This document shows positions 26,802-34,694 of a stretch of DNA of 51,004 bases, piece by piece (the first letter of the stretch is position 1; each line of letters begins with the position of its first letter). The DNA comes from an uncultured bacterium (GTDB lineage: Bacteria > Spirochaetota > UBA4802 > UB4802), in assembly GCA_937920495.1 (NCBI GenBank), contig CALEUQ010000045.1, positions 1-51,004 on the forward strand. Direction: 5' to 3'. The notes under the pieces were generated by a model, which had not been told where the DNA came from, did not search any database, and worked only from the letters and a program-made list of their open reading frames with translations. A program made the position numbers and the translations under genes.

Positions 26802-27546
26802 GAGATAGCTCCTTCAAAAGCTTGCAGGGATTGTCTGATTTCATCAACGCAGTGCCAACCAGGAATGTTGTAGTCCCTGTGTGCTCCTTTATGCGTTGCA
26901 AAGTATCAGGGCTATCAATGCCACTTGCACAGATTTTTTTTACTGGATGTGGGATTTCCTGTAGTGTGGCAATAGCAATGTCATATTCAAGTTCAAGCGT
27001 ACTAAGATTGCGCACATTAACCATAAGGTATTCAGGCTGCAGATGAAGAACGCGTTCAAGCTCTGTAAGAGTATGCACCTCAATAAGTGGAAGCAATCCT
27101 TTTTTGAGTGTGTACGCGTATAGCTGTTCCAGTTCATGAGTGGATAGCATTGTTGCAATAAGCAGTATTATATCAGCACCCAGAGTATATGCCAGGTCAA
27201 TCTGCTCTTTACAACATATAAACTCTTTACAAAGAACGGGTAATGTAACTGTCTGTGTAACGGTGTGCAAATCATCAAAGCTTCCACCAAAGTAACTATT
27301 ATCTGTAAGCACACTTACTGCTTTTGCACCTGCATCCTGATATAGAGCTGCCTGTATGCCAGGGTCAACCTTTTTCAGTATGCCATAAGTTGGTGATGCC
27401 TTTTTAATCTCTGCAATAATATTACAGGAACTATCGCAGCGCAACGAATACACCGGCCGTTTCCTTTCATCACACACATGCAATTGTTGTACAACTTTGG
27501 GGCGCTCTTTTAATTTTTGCTGTTTTATTTGTTCAAGCCAAAACAT
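26791..27546 (-). CDS. trpC: Indole-3-glycerol-phosphate synthase
   Basis: A 251-residue TIM barrel that closes the indole ring. IIAEIKKASPTYGIL (Lys and phosphate region), VSVLTDNSYFGGS, VLCKEFICC (second catalytic Lys), ADIILLIATML and a late SGIDSPD loop match the family. At the strand where most enzymes read INNRNL this one reads VNVRNL, so one commonly conserved Asn is Val. TrpC and TrpF are separate proteins here, unlike in enteric bacteria. Confidence 0.94.
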   Translation of the reverse strand: MFWLEQIKQQKLKERPKVVQQLHVCDERKRPVYSLRCDSSCNIIAEIKKASPTYGILKKVDPGIQAALYQDAGAKAVSVLTDNSYFGGSFDDLHTVTQTVTLPVLCKEFICCKEQIDLAYTLGADIILLIATMLSTHELEQLYAYTLKKGLLPLIEVHTLTELERVLHLQPEYLMVNVRNLSTLELEYDIAIATLQEIPHPVKKICASGIDSPDTLQRIKEHTGTTTFLVGTALMKSDNPCKLLKELSHVC

Positions 27547-27552
27547 AAGATA

Positions 27553-28557
27553 TTAGCCCTCCTGCAACCTTGATACTGTGCGTGCCACATTGCCGCTGTG
27601 AATTGCGTCAAGCGCTGTTGCAAAATTCTTTTCTATAGATGCACTGTAATCAAGTGCATAAAGCGCTAAAGCAGTATTAAGTGCTAACAGCTTACTTAGT
27701 GGTGTAGGTGAAGTGGTATTCACTGTCTCAACAAAAAGCATGGCATTCTGATGTGGCGTTAAATCTTTTGGAATAGCATGTGCTTCATCTTTACTAATAA
27801 AATTTTCTGGATTAATAATAAAACTGTGTGAGCTATTTCCCCGTATATCGATGACTGTGGTTGGATGCAGTGGTGATACCTCGTCCATGCCATTTGCGGA
27901 AGAGTACAGAACCAAACGCTCATATCCAAGCGTAAGGGCAGATTGGGCATAGATTTCCAGAAATGATGGATGAAATATACCAATCATCTGCCGATTGGGC
28001 TTAAGCGGATTTGTTAACGGACCCAAATAATTGAATATGGTTCTGACACCCAATTGCTTTCTTACCGGTGCGGCATGTTTCATGGCAGGGTGATAGTTAG
28101 GTGCAAACAAGAATATAAACTTGTTCTTGTTGAAATATTGCACGGCATCCTGGCCACAAAGATGTACTGGTATATTGAGCGCTTCATAAAAATCAGCCGA
28201 GCCACTTTTGCTGGTGACTGACCTGTTACCGTGTTTTGCTATTGGGTAGCCCATTGCGTTGAGTATAATGGCAACAGCGCTTGATATGTTGAATGAATGT
28301 GAGTGGTCGCCGCCGGTGCCGCATGTATCAAACACGTTTTCGGTGATAGGAAGGCTTACCGCAAATTTGCGCATTGATTTTATGGCGCCGCTTATCTCTT
28401 GTGGTTGTTCTCTGCGCACTTTCATTGCAGCAAGCACTGCGGCAAGCTCTACCTGCGAAATTTTCCCATCAAAGATGGAATCAAACAGATATTCTGATTG
28501 TTCCATGGATAATGAGTTGCCTTCAATGGTGTGTGTAACAAGTTCCTGAGTATTCAT
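27553..28557 (-). CDS. trpD: Anthranilate phosphoribosyltransferase
   Basis: A 334-residue enzyme that transfers phosphoribose from PRPP to anthranilate. FDTCGTGGDHSHSFNIS (about 77-93) is the glycine-rich PRPP loop; KHGNRSVTSKSGSADFYEAL follows. FLFAPNYHPAMKHAAPVRKQLG is the typical hinge and active-site region. It is not fused to TrpG, but the two frames overlap by 35 bp. AGGAGGA before the ATG supports this start. Confidence 0.95.
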   Translation of the reverse strand: MNTQELVTHTIEGNSLSMEQSEYLFDSIFDGKISQVELAAVLAAMKVRREQPQEISGAIKSMRKFAVSLPITENVFDTCGTGGDHSHSFNISSAVAIILNAMGYPIAKHGNRSVTSKSGSADFYEALNIPVHLCGQDAVQYFNKNKFIFLFAPNYHPAMKHAAPVRKQLGVRTIFNYLGPLTNPLKPNRQMIGIFHPSFLEIYAQSALTLGYERLVLYSSANGMDEVSPLHPTTVIDIRGNSSHSFIINPENFISKDEAHAIPKDLTPHQNAMLFVETVNTTSPTPLSKLLALNTALALYALDYSASIEKNFATALDAIHSGNVARTVSRLQEG

Positions 28558-29116
28558 AACATCCTCCTATAAAATTTTTCAAGATCTGTAAGCCGTACTC
28601 AGATGCATACGATTCGGGATGAAACTGCACACCCCAAATGTATTTAGATTTATGCGACAGCGCCATAATCTCGCCGTCGCTGGAATGTGCTTCAATGGTA
28701 AGGCAGTTTGGAAAATTGTCCTGGCTTACCACAAGTGAGTGATACCGCACAGCAGTGAAGTGCGTTGGTATATTCTCAAAAAGCTTTCCGCCATAGTGTT
28801 GAATTGTGTCGGTTTTCCCATGCATGATTTTTTTTGCATGAACTATCGCCCCACCAAACACATACCCAATAGCCTGCATGCCTAAGCACACGCCAAGTAT
28901 TGGAATATCATTGATGTGTTGGATTACTGAAAGTGTAATCCCCGAGTTTTGGGGTGATGATGGCCCGGGTGACAGGATAATGCCTGTGTAATTGTGGAAA
29001 TTAATTGAGGTAAAATCTGTGTCATTTCGAAATACTTCAACCTCTTCATCAAGAATGCGCATGTACTCAACCAGGTTATATGTAAATGAGTCGTAGTTAT
29101 CGATGATGCAAAACAT
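28523..29116 (-). CDS. trpG: Anthranilate synthase glutamine amidotransferase subunit
   Basis: A 197-residue class I amidotransferase that supplies ammonia to TrpE. DNYDSFTYNLVEYM, SPGPSSPQNSGI, GVCLGMQAIG with nucleophilic Cys near 78, and VQFHPES with the catalytic His-Glu are all present. Its ATG overlaps the trpE stop (TAATG). In many bacteria this subunit also serves p-aminobenzoate synthase (PabA); a dual role cannot be excluded. A GGCGATAGT site sits at 28852-28860. Confidence 0.94.
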   Translation of the reverse strand: MFCIIDNYDSFTYNLVEYMRILDEEVEVFRNDTDFTSINFHNYTGIILSPGPSSPQNSGITLSVIQHINDIPILGVCLGMQAIGYVFGGAIVHAKKIMHGKTDTIQHYGGKLFENIPTHFTAVRYHSLVVSQDNFPNCLTIEAHSSDGEIMALSHKSKYIWGVQFHPESYASEYGLQILKNFIGGCYEYSGTCYTHH

Positions 29117-30609
29117 TACACTATCTCCTTTAATGTGGTATTCGTCTTTGCAAATGGCAAACTTACTGAAAGCGCTTTGAGCTTATGTACAATTTCGTTA
29201 AATTCATTTTCCGGGATACTATCGTACACAATTCCGGCGCCAGCCTGTAAAAATGAACCCTGTGGTGAAAATACTGCTGTGCGAATGGTGATGCACGTGT
29301 CCATTGTATTATTGAATCCAATGTATCCCACACATCCTGCGTAGATACCTCGTGGATGCGGTTCAAGCTGGTCAATAATTTCAATGGCACGCACTTTGGG
29401 TGCACCGCTTACTGTGCCGGCAGGGAACGTATGGCGCAGCACATCGCTTAAACTCATTCTAACGCCAAGGGTGGCAGTAACATTTGACACAAGGTGAATG
29501 ACATGCGAGTAATCCTCAGGCTGCATGAAATGCGTTACCTTTACACTTTTAGGTTTTGCGATAATGCTTAAATCGTTTCGCGCCAGGTCAACAAGCATAA
29601 GGTGTTCGGCGCGTTCCTTTTCATTACTCAGCAGTAATCGTTTGTTGTGTATAGTTTGGTTTCGTGTTTTTCCCCGGGCGATAGTTCCCGCAATTGGCCT
29701 CAGTGTAGCAGTATTGTTTTCCACTTTGACATGAATCTCAGGCGAGCTACCGGCAATGGTGAGATTGCCATGTTTCATGTAAAACATATACGGTGAAGGA
29801 TTGACCTGCCGTAATTTAAGATAAAAGCGATAGGGATCAACCGGCTCATTGATGTGTGCGCGCATGCTTAACACAATCTGCAGCGCTTCGCCATCCTTGA
29901 TGAGCGATTGTGCCTTTGATACTGATTCCATGAATTGTTCAGGCAAAATGGCAAAATCCATATGTAGAGTATCAGTATATGCTGGTAAATACGGCAATGA
30001 TGTGGATGCGATAGCGTTAATGATGTTGTGTTCATAGGTTGTAAGGCGGTGCAATGCCTGGTTATATGCTGATTGGATGCTTTCCTCATCAGTGTAGATG
30101 CATGTTGCGATGTAGTAGGTATTGTATTTATTGTCGTAGCATATAAAATCATCAATATGGTGTAGTACCATTAATGGGTGTAATGTATCTTCACGTATGG
30201 GCTGCCGTAAATGCCCGGTGTAGTTAACCAGGTCATACGAAAAATAGCCGGTTAACCCTCCATTGTACAAACCAAAACGTGTAAAAGAAGGTGACCGGTA
30301 GCGGGCAATGTATTCATCAACAAACGTAAAGGGGTCAGAGCAATGGATTGTATCTTTACTGGAGCTATCGCATATAGCTATATGTGGTGGATTAAATGAT
30401 ATAGTACGTACTGGATTAAAGGCCAAGAATGAAAATCTGCTTTGCTTTTTATTCTGCTTAGCGCTTTCAAGAAAGATACAATCACCATTGTGTATAAAAG
30501 TTTTAAGTAAAAGCAGAAGACCTGGATGTGACAGATTGAGCTGTTTATACACAGGAATCCTGTTATAGAGTTTGGATAGATTCTTGCATTGTTGTAACGT
30601 TGGGTACAT
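29116..30609 (-). CDS. trpE: Anthranilate synthase component I
   Basis: A 497-residue enzyme that makes anthranilate from chorismate. Near residue 45 FLESAKQ matches the Trp feedback-binding LLES motif, so allosteric inhibition by tryptophan is expected. The C-terminal chorismate-binding domain has AGSSPEIHVKV, RPIAGTIARGKT, HLMLVDLARNDLSII, FPAGTVSGAPKVRA and QAGAGIVYDS. The start follows CAAGGAG. It is the first structural gene after the attenuator. A GGCGATAGT site is at 29677-29685. Confidence 0.95.
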   Translation of the reverse strand: MYPTLQQCKNLSKLYNRIPVYKQLNLSHPGLLLLLKTFIHNGDCIFLESAKQNKKQSRFSFLAFNPVRTISFNPPHIAICDSSSKDTIHCSDPFTFVDEYIARYRSPSFTRFGLYNGGLTGYFSYDLVNYTGHLRQPIREDTLHPLMVLHHIDDFICYDNKYNTYYIATCIYTDEESIQSAYNQALHRLTTYEHNIINAIASTSLPYLPAYTDTLHMDFAILPEQFMESVSKAQSLIKDGEALQIVLSMRAHINEPVDPYRFYLKLRQVNPSPYMFYMKHGNLTIAGSSPEIHVKVENNTATLRPIAGTIARGKTRNQTIHNKRLLLSNEKERAEHLMLVDLARNDLSIIAKPKSVKVTHFMQPEDYSHVIHLVSNVTATLGVRMSLSDVLRHTFPAGTVSGAPKVRAIEIIDQLEPHPRGIYAGCVGYIGFNNTMDTCITIRTAVFSPQGSFLQAGAGIVYDSIPENEFNEIVHKLKALSVSLPFAKTNTTLKEIV

Positions 30610-30633
30610 TGAATTACTCCTTGCCTGAAAAAT

Positions 30634-30668
30634 AAAAAAGCCGTGGATTTTTTAACCCACGGCTTTTT
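30634..30668 (-). terminator. Second trp leader terminator
   Basis: Read on the minus strand: GCCGTGG, 9-base loop, CCACGGC, then a long T-run; flanking A5/T5 extends the stem. It ends about 25 bp before the trpE start. The stem sequence copies that of the first terminator. Confidence 0.85.
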
Positions 30669-30684
30669 ACATATAGAAGCCAAT

Positions 30685-30721
30685 AAAAAGCCGTGGGTGT
30701 GATGCCCACCCACGGCTTTTT
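30685..30721 (-). terminator. First trp leader terminator (attenuator)
   Basis: Minus strand: GCCGTGGGTG, 7-base loop, CACCCACGGC, then T5. It is a perfect 10-bp GC-rich stem. Its 5' arm overlaps GGTGGGC, which can instead pair with GTCCACC of the leader, giving the antiterminator. Confidence 0.9.
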
Positions 30722-30749
30722 ATTATAGTCTTAATTGCACAAACGCCGG

Positions 30750-30821
30750 TCAGGTGGACATCGTGTTGGTCCACCACCACCAGCTACTATTAATTGTTAA
30801 TGTTGAAAGTCTGCTCATCAT
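30750..30821 (-). CDS. trpL: trp operon leader peptide with four consecutive Trp codons
   Basis: The minus strand reads ATG ATG AGC AGA ... AGT AGC, then TGG four times, then ACC AAC ACG ATG TCC ACC TGA. Depending on which of the tandem ATGs is used, the peptide is 22 or 23 residues: (M)MSRLSTLTINSSWWWWTN and so on. The Trp codons lie in GGTGGAC, which pairs with GTCCACC just before the stop (pause hairpin 1:2). GTCCACC can also pair with GGTGGGC of the first terminator (2:3). This is the arrangement of classical ribosome-mediated attenuation. The Shine-Dalgarno is weak. Confidence 0.85.
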   Translation of the reverse strand: MMSRLSTLTINSSWWWWTNTMST

Positions 30822-30848
30822 TGCTTTGTTGATTAGTTGCTTTTTACA

Positions 30849-30857
30849 ATTATACCA
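30849..30857 (-). promoter_or_regulatory. Candidate extended -10 promoter of the trp operon
   Basis: Minus strand TGGTATAAT, an extended -10 with perfect TATAAT. Expected transcript start is near 30842, about 20 bases before the leader ATG. No good -35 is at the right spacing (a TTGACA at 30888-30893 is too far). Confidence 0.4.
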
Positions 30858-31207
30858 ATTTAAGCTAAAGAATCTATGTATAAAAGATGTCAACAATTTT
30901 TTTGTTTTTCAAAAAATTATTTCAAAAAAAATTACTCAAAATTGTTTTATGAGCAGGGTACTGTATAACAACGAGAGTGTACACAATTTAACCTTGTGTA
31001 AATAAATCACTGTTGAGGGATGCATAGTGAAAAATTTTATTAGTAATCACTCATTTTACGACAAAATAAAAACATTGACAGGTAAAATTATTTTTTGCTA
31101 ATTTTTCCTTAAAAATAGTTTATTAATAAAAAGGTGTACACCAAAAAGTTAGTTTTTAGAAATTCACTGATATTTTTTTAATAGATTTTTACTACATTTC
31201 ATTATAA
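30858..31207. other. AT-rich intergenic region between trp leader and MNT/HEPN pair
   Basis: No credible gene is seen. It holds two GTGTACAC palindromes (30977-30985 region and 31134-31141, the latter as GGTGTACACC), which could be operators, and a weaker forward promoter match (TTGACA 31075-31080, TAATTT 31099-31104). Confidence 0.4.
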
Positions 31208-31236
31208 TTGACAGTTAGTGTGAAATTCAGTATACT
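31208..31236 (+). promoter_or_regulatory. Strong promoter match for the MNT/HEPN pair
   Basis: TTGACA at 31208-31213, 17-bp spacer, TATACT at 31231-31236; predicted start about 33 bases before the ATG at 31276. Confidence 0.6.
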
Positions 31237-31275
31237 CTGAATAATTGCTTTTACAGATATGAATGTGGTATTTGT

Positions 31276-31599
31276 ATGTTAACAATAGAAATTGAAAGCT
31301 TGAAGAAAATTAAAGATAAATTATACTATAGGTTTGGTGATAGTATTGTGTATATGTATGCTTTTGGTTCACGTGTACGGGGTGATTTTACTGCTGATTC
31401 TGATTTTGATGTACTTATAGTAGTTAAAAACAAAACACCAGAAATTGAAAATGCAATCGTTGGAGTAATTGTTGAGGAAGAATTGCAGCATGGTATATCA
31501 TTTACACCACTCATTAAAGATAGCAAGTCATTTGAATTAGAACAACTATATAACAGCCCTTTCTATAATCATATAAAAAATGAAGGTATACAATTATGA
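31276..31599 (+). CDS. MNT-type nucleotidyltransferase (antitoxin-like)
   Basis: A 107-residue minimal nucleotidyltransferase. FGSRVRGDFTADSDFDVLIV (about 35-54) is the full G-S...D-x-D catalytic signature of the pol-beta superfamily. Proteins of this size adjacent to a HEPN gene form toxin-antitoxin modules in which the transferase adenylylates and silences the HEPN toxin. Its stop overlaps the next ATG (ATGA). It sits between the trp leader and lon, behind its own promoter. Confidence 0.85.
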   Translation: MLTIEIESLKKIKDKLYYRFGDSIVYMYAFGSRVRGDFTADSDFDVLIVVKNKTPEIENAIVGVIVEEELQHGISFTPLIKDSKSFELEQLYNSPFYNHIKNEGIQL

Positions 31600-32003
31600 C
31601 ATTGTCCTCAGAAGACAAAAAGACATTAAGTCAATTCAGATTACAAAAAGCAAAAGAGTTTCTTGATGATGCAAAAAAAAATTTTGATGATAAACGATAT
31701 AGAACTTCAGTAAACAGAAGTTATTACGCTGCACTTAATGCTGCCCGTGCACTTCTGATACTTGAAGGGGCAAATCCTGAAACACATGATGGTGTGGTTA
31801 CAATGCTAAGTTTGCGTTTTGTAAAAAAAGGTATACTCCCTTCAGAAGTGATTAAATCATTTAAATTGTTGCTGTCGCGTAGAACCGATGTTGATTATGG
31901 TGATTTTGATGATATTGGAAAAGATGAAGCGTTAGATTCACTTCACAACGCACAATCTTTTATAGAAACTATTGAACAGGCAATGGGCAAAGTCATACTA
32001 TGA
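31596..32003 (+). CDS. HEPN-domain protein
   Basis: A 135-residue all-helical protein. Key features are FLDDAKKNFDDKRYRTSVN, RSYYAALNAARALLILEG, and the C-terminal RRTDVDYGDF motif followed by ALDSLHNAQSFIETIE, as in Pfam HEPN. The RNase motif R-x(4-6)-H of toxic HEPN proteins is not evident: the Arg in RRTDVDY is followed by Tyr, not His, at the expected distance. It may have lost ribonuclease activity or use another residue. Paired with the MNT protein upstream. Confidence 0.8.
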   Translation: MTLSSEDKKTLSQFRLQKAKEFLDDAKKNFDDKRYRTSVNRSYYAALNAARALLILEGANPETHDGVVTMLSLRFVKKGILPSEVIKSFKLLLSRRTDVDYGDFDDIGKDEALDSLHNAQSFIETIEQAMGKVIL

Positions 32004-32035
32004 TATATAGCGTACTCTTTACAAATAAGTTTATT

Positions 32036-32051
32036 ATCAGTTACTATCGCC
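32036..32051 (-). repeat. 16-bp copy of the extended GGCGATAGT motif
   Basis: The minus strand reads GGCGATAGTAACTGAT, identical over 16 bases to 24217-24232. It lies between the HEPN and lon stop codons in convergent intergenic DNA. Confidence 0.8.
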
Positions 32052-32057
32052 AAAAAA

Positions 32058-34433
32058 TTAATACACGATATCCAGCACTTCTTCAAAATAGCTGACAAAA
32101 CGTGCATCTATGCCTTTCTTGATGTGTTCAGGTAATTCATCAAAGTCTTTTTTATTTTCAGAAGGATAGATGATGGTTTTAACCTTAGCGCGTTTTGCTG
32201 CAATTGTCTTTTCTTTAACCCCGCCAATGGGGAGCACTCGTCCTGTAATGGTAAGCTCACCGGTCATTGCCACGCTTTTTTTAATGGGTTTATTTTTAGC
32301 AAGCGAATAGAGTGCTGTTGCCATGGTGATTCCGGCTGAGGGTCCATCCTTTGGGGTGGCTCCTGCTGGAACATGGAGGTGGATGAAATGATTTTCAAAG
32401 AAATCAGGATCAATGCCAAACTGTTTAACCTTTGAACGGATGTATGAATACGCAATTTCGGTTGATTCTTTCATGACATTGCCAAGCTGCCCTGTTTGCG
32501 CAAAGCCTTTGGTTTTGGATGGAATAGCGGTTGCTTCAATGTAAAGCGTTGCTCCACCCATGCTTGTCCATGCAAGCCCCATCACAACTCCGGGAATTGG
32601 CTTTTTGTAGAGAGATTCATCGGTAAAGCGCGGCTTGCCTAAAAATTCTTCTATATTTGATTCATCTACTGTTACTGATGTTGTTGTGCCTTCTACAATA
32701 CGGCGTGTGGCTTTGCGCATTATCTTCTTAATGTTGTTTTCCAAACTTCGCACACCTGCTTCACGCGCATAGCCATCAATAATCTTTTTTATGGCGGCAG
32801 TGTCAATCTTTACTTCGTTTTTATTGAGTCCATGTTCTTTAAGCTGTTTGGGTATAAGATAACGCTTTGCTATCTCCAATTTTTCTTCAAGAATATAGCC
32901 AGAAAGATGCATGATCTCCATACGATCCATTAGAGGAAGAGGGATAGTATCTAATTGATTAGCGGTTGCAATGAAAAGTATGTTGGATAAATCATAACGT
33001 ACATCCAGGTAGTGATCAAGGAACTGTGAATTCTGTTCAGGATCAAGTACTTCCAGCAGCGCTGATGCCGGATCGCCCTGAAAGCTTGCGCCAATCTTGT
33101 CAATTTCATCTAACATAATAACCGGGTTTGAGGTTTCCACTACCTTGAGGCTTTGTATAATTTTACCTGGCATTGCGCCAATGTAGGTACGCCGATGTCC
33201 CTTGATCTCAGCTTCATCCCGCATGCCACCAAGCGAAAAGCGGTAGAATTTGCGATTCAATGCCGCCGCAACTGATTTGCCTATAGATGTTTTACCCACA
33301 CCGGGAGGTCCAACAAAGCATATAATGGAGCCGGTAATGCTGCCTTTCTTTTTGCCAGCGCTGATAAATTCTAGAATACGATCTTTGATATCCTGCAGGC
33401 CATAATGGTCACGGTCTAAAATCTTTTTTGCTTTATGAATATCATAATTATCTTCAGAGTAAATGCCCCAGGGAAGCGAGGTAAGCCAGTCTAAGTAATT
33501 ACGGCTTACCCCATATTCTGCCGAGTGGGGTTCAAGCACTTTTAACTTTTCTATCTCTTCATTGAAGCGCTTGAGAGCTTCTTCACTTAATTTTAATTTT
33601 TTTACGCGTTCTTCAAATTTTTCTATTTCAGATGTTTTCTCATCTTTTTCAAGTCCCAGTTCTTTTTTGATTTCTTTCAGCTGTTCACGCAAAAAGAATT
33701 CCTTCTGGTTTTTGGCAATGCGCTCTTCTATTTGCTGTGAAATTTTTTTCTGCAGTTTTGATAGTTCCAGTTCTTTCTTTAATAAGACTAACACCTTCTC
33801 AACGCGCGGCTTTATGTCAAATGTTTCAAGGATATCCTGCACTTCTGCAGGTTCAGCAGATGTAAGCGATGCAACAAAATCAGCTAATTTGCCAGGGTCT
33901 TCTAAACTAAAGCGGTTTATGAAAAGCTTGAGCTCTTCCTGAAAAAGGGAATTGGATTTAATCAATTCTTTTACCGATGAAAGTATTGCCGCGGAGTAAG
34001 CCTTCATCTCATCGGTTGGTTCAAGTTCAGGTTCATAATAGTGGTCCACCTTCCAGCGTATAATAGGCTGTTCAGTTACTATCTGTGTAAGAGTAAAGCG
34101 CTTTAATGCATTCACCATCACCTGTATAGTATTTTCGTCGATAGGTGCTATCTTCAACACTTTAATAGTAACACCAACTTTATAAAGGTCTTCTGATGTT
34201 ACCATGCCTTCACGCTGATTCTGAATCAACACCACACCGCCAATCTTGTGATCTGATTCGGCAATGGCACGGGCAGTGTTGAGCATGGTATCGCCGGTCA
34301 GCACCAGCGGCACCATCATGCCGGGGAAAATTGGCCTGTGGGATATAGGGATAATAGGAATAATTTCAGGTAAAATTTCAGATGGCAGTATCAGATGCTT
34401 TGATTCAACAACATTATTTGAATCATCAGACAT
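32058..34433 (-). CDS. lon: ATP-dependent protease Lon
   Basis: A 791-residue Lon protease of the LonA type: an N-terminal substrate-binding domain (IPISHRPIFPGMMVPLVL at about 28-45), a coiled-coil (about 235-300), an AAA+ module with Walker A GPPGVGKTSIGKS near 375 and MLDEIDKIG Walker B, and a C-terminal Ser-Lys protease with PKDGPSAGITMAT (Ser699) and the Lys in a later GVKEKTIAAKRA segment. It degrades misfolded and regulatory proteins in the cytosol. It stands alone. No CIRCE or sigma32-type element is recognised upstream. Confidence 0.97.
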   Translation of the reverse strand: MSDDSNNVVESKHLILPSEILPEIIPIIPISHRPIFPGMMVPLVLTGDTMLNTARAIAESDHKIGGVVLIQNQREGMVTSEDLYKVGVTIKVLKIAPIDENTIQVMVNALKRFTLTQIVTEQPIIRWKVDHYYEPELEPTDEMKAYSAAILSSVKELIKSNSLFQEELKLFINRFSLEDPGKLADFVASLTSAEPAEVQDILETFDIKPRVEKVLVLLKKELELSKLQKKISQQIEERIAKNQKEFFLREQLKEIKKELGLEKDEKTSEIEKFEERVKKLKLSEEALKRFNEEIEKLKVLEPHSAEYGVSRNYLDWLTSLPWGIYSEDNYDIHKAKKILDRDHYGLQDIKDRILEFISAGKKKGSITGSIICFVGPPGVGKTSIGKSVAAALNRKFYRFSLGGMRDEAEIKGHRRTYIGAMPGKIIQSLKVVETSNPVIMLDEIDKIGASFQGDPASALLEVLDPEQNSQFLDHYLDVRYDLSNILFIATANQLDTIPLPLMDRMEIMHLSGYILEEKLEIAKRYLIPKQLKEHGLNKNEVKIDTAAIKKIIDGYAREAGVRSLENNIKKIMRKATRRIVEGTTTSVTVDESNIEEFLGKPRFTDESLYKKPIPGVVMGLAWTSMGGATLYIEATAIPSKTKGFAQTGQLGNVMKESTEIAYSYIRSKVKQFGIDPDFFENHFIHLHVPAGATPKDGPSAGITMATALYSLAKNKPIKKSVAMTGELTITGRVLPIGGVKEKTIAAKRAKVKTIIYPSENKKDFDELPEHIKKGIDARFVSYFEEVLDIVY

Positions 34434-34599
34434 AAGGTTTCACCTCATTGTATTTATGTTTTACTGATATTGTAAATAATGTAGCATTACGGGGTCAAAA
34501 ATCAAGGAATTTATGTTTTTAGTTAATTGTGAAAAGATGAGTACGATTGTGCATTTTTTAATCTAATCTGAAAGTAAAATAAATATTTTATAAAAATAA

Positions 34600-34629
34600 T
34601 TGACAACACATGCAGTGTTCATTTTATAA
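34600..34629 (+). promoter_or_regulatory. Candidate promoter for the FecR-domain gene
   Basis: TTGACA at 34600-34605 and TTATAA/TATAAT at 34624-34630 (18-19 bp spacing), 65 bp before the ATG. The same 260-bp gap must hold the divergent lon promoter. Confidence 0.4.
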
Positions 34630-34694
34630 TATAGCATGAAATTGTGATGTGTCTTATGTTAAAAAAATTTTAATATTGTTAAAGAGGTTGTTGC

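Noticed and set aside
30750-30821. T-box riboswitch instead of a leader peptide upstream of trpE (GGTGGACC resembles part of the T-box sequence)
   Set aside because: The T-box core needs GGTGGNACCGCG; here a base is missing and the CGCG is absent. The leader is too short for Stem I, and an in-frame ATG...TGG x4...TGA explains the GGTGG run better.
30754-31005. 83-residue plus-strand ORF over the trp leader
   Set aside because: It is antisense to the leader peptide, in AT-rich DNA, with no ribosome-binding site or recognisable product.
34434-34694. CIRCE or heat-shock operator before lon
   Set aside because: No TTAGCACTC-N9-GAGTGCTAA-like repeat is present in the gap.
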